Of a stretch of DNA of 60,894 nt, positions 59,049 to 60,894 are shown piece after piece; within the stretch, counting starts at the first letter, position 1, and the number at the start of each line of letters is the position of its first letter. The stretch spans positions 1 to 60,894 of the forward strand of contig JAKJGY010000003.1 of assembly GCA_022704145.1 (NCBI GenBank), given 5' to 3'. Under the pieces are notes generated by a model. It saw nothing but the letters and a program-made list of their open reading frames with translations, was not told the origin of the DNA and searched no databases. The DNA is from Verrucomicrobiota bacterium. Its GTDB lineage: Bacteria; Verrucomicrobiota; Kiritimatiellia; RFP12; UBA1067. Both the position numbers and the translations under genes were made by a program.

Positions 59049-59068
59049 ACTAAGGGACTGGTTATTTG
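59049..59068 (+). repeat. ACTAAGGGACTGGTTATTTG repeat, left copy
   Basis: A 20-bp sequence that recurs with one mismatch at 60441-60460, on the other side of the DUF4143 ATPase gene, in the same orientation. Around it (59030-59112) are CCAATACCC-type short words resembling other dispersed repeats. Confidence 0.7.
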
Positions 59069-59124
59069 ACGACGCTCCCAATACCCAACCCCCAATACCC
59101 ACACCACCGTGATGATAATCGGCT

Positions 59125-59149
59125 TTATCAGGGCAGATAATCCTGATAA
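59125..59149 (+). promoter_or_regulatory. Inverted repeat overlapping the predicted -10 of the DUF4143 gene
   Basis: TTATCAGG (59125-59132) and CCTGATAA (59142-59149) are perfect inverted arms 9 nt apart. The right arm overlaps GATAAT (59145-59150), a likely -10 that ends 8 nt before the ATG; no ribosome site is present. This looks like an operator on a leaderless promoter. Confidence 0.5.
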
Positions 59150-59158
59150 TATTCCTCC

Positions 59159-60304
59159 ATGAAGCAGATAAAGGATCGTCTCTTGCAGCTCAGGCTACCC
59201 CCCGGCAAGTCGGCATTCTTGTGGGGACCACGTAAGACCGGCAAGTCATACTGGCTGCGGCACACCTTTCCCGATGCGCGTCTCGTGGATCTGTTGCAGT
59301 CTGACGTTTTTGCCGAATACGCCTCCCGGCCCGCCCTGCTCCGGGAGCGTTTCGGACAGCACCGTGGCTTGATCGTGATCGACGAGATCCAGATGGCCCC
59401 GGATCTGTTGAACGAGGTCCATTGGCTGATCGAGAACAGTCCGGCGTCGTTTCTGATGACCGGTTCCAGCGCCCGTAAGTTACGCCGCAGTCATGCCAAT
59501 CTGCTCGGCGGACGCGCCTGGCGGTTTGCCATGCAGCCTCTTGCCTTTCGGGAGACGAGCGGGTTCGACATCGAACAGGTCATGGTCTCCGGCTTGCTCC
59601 CGCCGCATTTTCTGGCCCCGGATCCCATACCGGAGCTGCGGGCCTATGTGGGCGATTACCTGCGCGAGGAGATCGCAGCGGAAGCGCGCATACGCAGCAT
59701 CCCCTCCTTTGCCGAGTTTCTCCGCGTGGCGGCGCTGACGAACGGCGAGTTGCTGAACTACACGAACGTGGCGCGGGAGAGCGGCGTCAGCGCGAAAGTC
59801 GTGCGCGGCTACTTCGAGATCTTGGAGGAGACCCTGCTGGGGTTCCGCCTGCCTCCCTGGCGTCGTGCCAAGAACCGCCGGCTGATCGAGACGGAGAAAT
59901 TCTACCTCTTCGACGTGGGCGTTTCCAACTACCTGGCCCGGCGGACGCCGCGCGCGGGCACCCCCGAGTTCGGCAAGTCGTTCGAACATTTCCTGCTGAT
60001 GGAACTGATGGCCTACCGCGCCTATGCGGCACCGGAGTTGGACCTGTGCTACTGGCGCACGGCCTCGGGGCTGGAGGTGGATGTCGTCCTGGGCGACATG
60101 ACAGTCGCGGTGGAGGTCAAGGGTTCGGCTCGCGTGCATGCGGGCGACGGGCTGGGCTTGCGCGCACTGCGTGAGGAACACCGGGTGGGACATGCCGTCG
60201 TGGTTTGCATGGAGCGGGAACCACGCCAGTTGGCGGATGGCATTCAGGTGTGGCCGTGGCAAAGGTTTCTCGAGCGGCTGTGGTCTGGCGAATTCATCCA
60301 GTGA
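59159..60304 (+). CDS. AAA ATPase with DUF4143 domain
   Basis: A 381-residue ATPase. Walker A GPRKTGKS is at 23-30, Walker B LIVIDE at 72-77, and the sensor segment LMTGSSARKL follows. The C-terminal DUF4143 region includes a winged-helix-like LNYTNVARESGVSAKVVRGY (20 residues) and a PD-(D/E)XK-like SGLEVDVVLGDMTVAVEVKG with D and ExK. These proteins are common, mobile and of unknown function; toxin-like or regulatory roles have been suggested. The ATG lacks a ribosome site and is preceded by an inverted repeat. The gene is flanked by a 20-bp direct repeat and ends in a terminator. Confidence 0.9.
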   Translation: MKQIKDRLLQLRLPPGKSAFLWGPRKTGKSYWLRHTFPDARLVDLLQSDVFAEYASRPALLRERFGQHRGLIVIDEIQMAPDLLNEVHWLIENSPASFLMTGSSARKLRRSHANLLGGRAWRFAMQPLAFRETSGFDIEQVMVSGLLPPHFLAPDPIPELRAYVGDYLREEIAAEARIRSIPSFAEFLRVAALTNGELLNYTNVARESGVSAKVVRGYFEILEETLLGFRLPPWRRAKNRRLIETEKFYLFDVGVSNYLARRTPRAGTPEFGKSFEHFLLMELMAYRAYAAPELDLCYWRTASGLEVDVVLGDMTVAVEVKGSARVHAGDGLGLRALREEHRVGHAVVVCMEREPRQLADGIQVWPWQRFLERLWSGEFIQ

Positions 60305-60324
60305 TGGGTTGCCCATCAATTCTT
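60302..60324 (+). terminator. Hairpin terminator overlapping the DUF4143 stop codon
   Basis: TGATGGG (60302-60308) and CCCATCA (60312-60318) form a perfect 7-bp stem with loop TTG, followed by ATTCTT. The TGA stop codon is the start of the stem. Confidence 0.6.
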
Positions 60325-60440
60325 ACCCCCACCGCCGTCCCCCGTGTAACTTACGGACATGCGGCGCGGGGACGGCGCGACCGGCGTCCTGCGGACAGCG
60401 TGAGCATCGGGAGCGGCTTTGGACAAGTCGATCATGGCCA

Positions 60441-60460
60441 ACTAAGGGACAGGTTATTTG
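60441..60460 (+). repeat. ACTAAGGGACAGGTTATTTG repeat, right copy
   Basis: Matches 59049-59068 at 19 of 20 positions in direct orientation. The region 60325-60549 between the ATPase gene and the edge gene holds this and the 33-bp tandem repeat but no supported gene. Confidence 0.7.
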
Positions 60461-60468
60461 CAGGCCAT

Positions 60469-60543
60469 GGGGCGGCAGGCTCGTAGCGCCTGCCGTACTG
60501 GCGGGGGCCGGGGGCGGCAGGCTCGTAGCGCCTGCCGTACTGG
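60469..60543. repeat. Two perfect copies of a 33-bp palindromic repeat
   Basis: The same 33 bp occurs at 60469-60501 and 60511-60543, beginning GGGGCGGCAGGCTCGTAGCG. Each copy contains the inverted arms GGCAGGC and GCCTGCC. The second copy ends 6 nt before the stop codon of the minus-strand edge gene. Confidence 0.85.
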
Positions 60544-60549
60544 GGGCGC

Positions 60550-60894
60550 TCAGTGGAAGCGGGCGGCGAGGAGGGCTTCGGCCTCGGCGGTCCAGGCGGG
60601 GTCGAAGCGGCGGCCGCGCGGGAGCCTGACGAGGAGGCGGCGTGCGCAGAGGCGGCGTTGGCCGGGCGGGGAGACGAGGCGGTCGAGCCAGTGGCCGGGG
60701 AGGCTGGCGAGCGTGTCGGAGAGGGTGTCGAGGAGGTCGAGAGGCTCCTCGGAGGCGGGCTCCAGCACGAACTGCCAGAGGATGTGGGGCTCGGCGAGCG
60801 CGCGCTGGCGGAGGTGGCGGGCGAGTGTGGCGCGGCGGGTGAAGAGGTCGTCGCCGGAGAGGAGCAGGGCCTGGCGGTTGGCGTGCGGGGGCGG
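60550..60894 (-). CDS. Unknown protein, 5' end cut by window edge
   Basis: The last 114 codons of a minus-strand gene that continues past the right edge. The visible part (LLLSGDDLFTRRATLARHLR, LAEPHILWQFVLEPASEEPL, LDRLVSPPGQRRLCARRLLV, ending ALLAARFH) is Leu/Arg-rich and helical with no motif I can name. Codon use agrees with a real GC-rich gene and the frame is open to the edge. Confidence 0.6.
   Translation of the reverse strand, partial: PPPHANRQALLLSGDDLFTRRATLARHLRQRALAEPHILWQFVLEPASEEPLDLLDTLSDTLASLPGHWLDRLVSPPGQRRLCARRLLVRLPRGRRFDPAWTAEAEALLAARFH

Noticed and set aside
56372..59053. Plus-strand open frame of 893 codons opposite the DEVH helicase
   Set aside because: The helicase motifs on the minus strand are complete; the opposite frame is low-complexity Val/Glu/Gly sequence.

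Overview
The window is GC-rich chromosomal DNA from a bacterium that looks like a member of the PVC group, most likely the Kiritimatiellota/Verrucomicrobiota side. This is an inference from gene content: Tat-exported Gfo/Idh/MocA oxidoreductases in tandem, exported sialidase-fold, beta-helix and heparinase-like proteins, a UroD-like protein beside glycan genes, and many families of short palindromic intergenic repeats. No rRNA, tRNA or CRISPR array was seen.

Layout. 1-8.8 kb is housekeeping: gap, then gmk-coaC on the plus strand; a PIN/ribbon-helix-helix toxin-antitoxin pair; and a tight minus-strand run prfB, UAP1-like pyrophosphorylase, gpmI and an exported amidase. 8.8-28 kb is glycan and sugar-acid catabolism: two translationally coupled sialidase-fold proteins, a UroD-like protein, four Gfo/Idh/MocA proteins, an exported DapA-family aldolase, a membrane histidine kinase with its NarL-type regulator, a large exported protein built of four repeats, and a RelB/YoeB pair. 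28-49.7 kb continues with exported proteins: an outer-membrane barrel, a LamG/TIM-barrel hydrolase and beta-helix protein in one operon, a 1065-residue orphan, an FMN-binding protein, a heparinase II/III-like lyase, a four-module sulfur-trafficking fusion (CoA-disulfide-reductase-like, rhodanese, TusA, DsrE), a 1247-residue hydrolase-like protein, a flippase-like membrane protein and an SGNH hydrolase. 49.9-54.3 kb is a visibly less GC-rich minus-strand accessory island with a DnaB-like ATPase lacking its C-terminus, a DEDDh exonuclease, a possible uracil-DNA-glycosylase-fold protein and three unknown proteins; it is bordered by repeats. 54.8-60.9 kb has a sigma54 activator with an unusual N-terminal domain, an MrfA/YprA-type DEVH helicase, a DUF4143 ATPase and a gene cut by the window edge.

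The most interesting signals are not ordinary genes. (1) A GxxExxY nuclease-like gene is enclosed by inverted copies of a CCGCAAAGA-type repeat, and an empty pair of the same repeat lies 6 kb away, suggesting a mobile unit and its non-autonomous relic. (2) A CATTCCA-rich palindromic element with a GCGGGC/GCCCGC hairpin occurs three times, each time with the hairpin end 1-10 nt past a stop codon. A related sequence plus a second repeat type sits in frame inside a sialidase gene. (3) Several genes lack a Shine-Dalgarno sequence and have a -35/-10 pair whose -10 ends 6-8 nt before the ATG, predicting leaderless mRNAs; two of them share a near-identical promoter.
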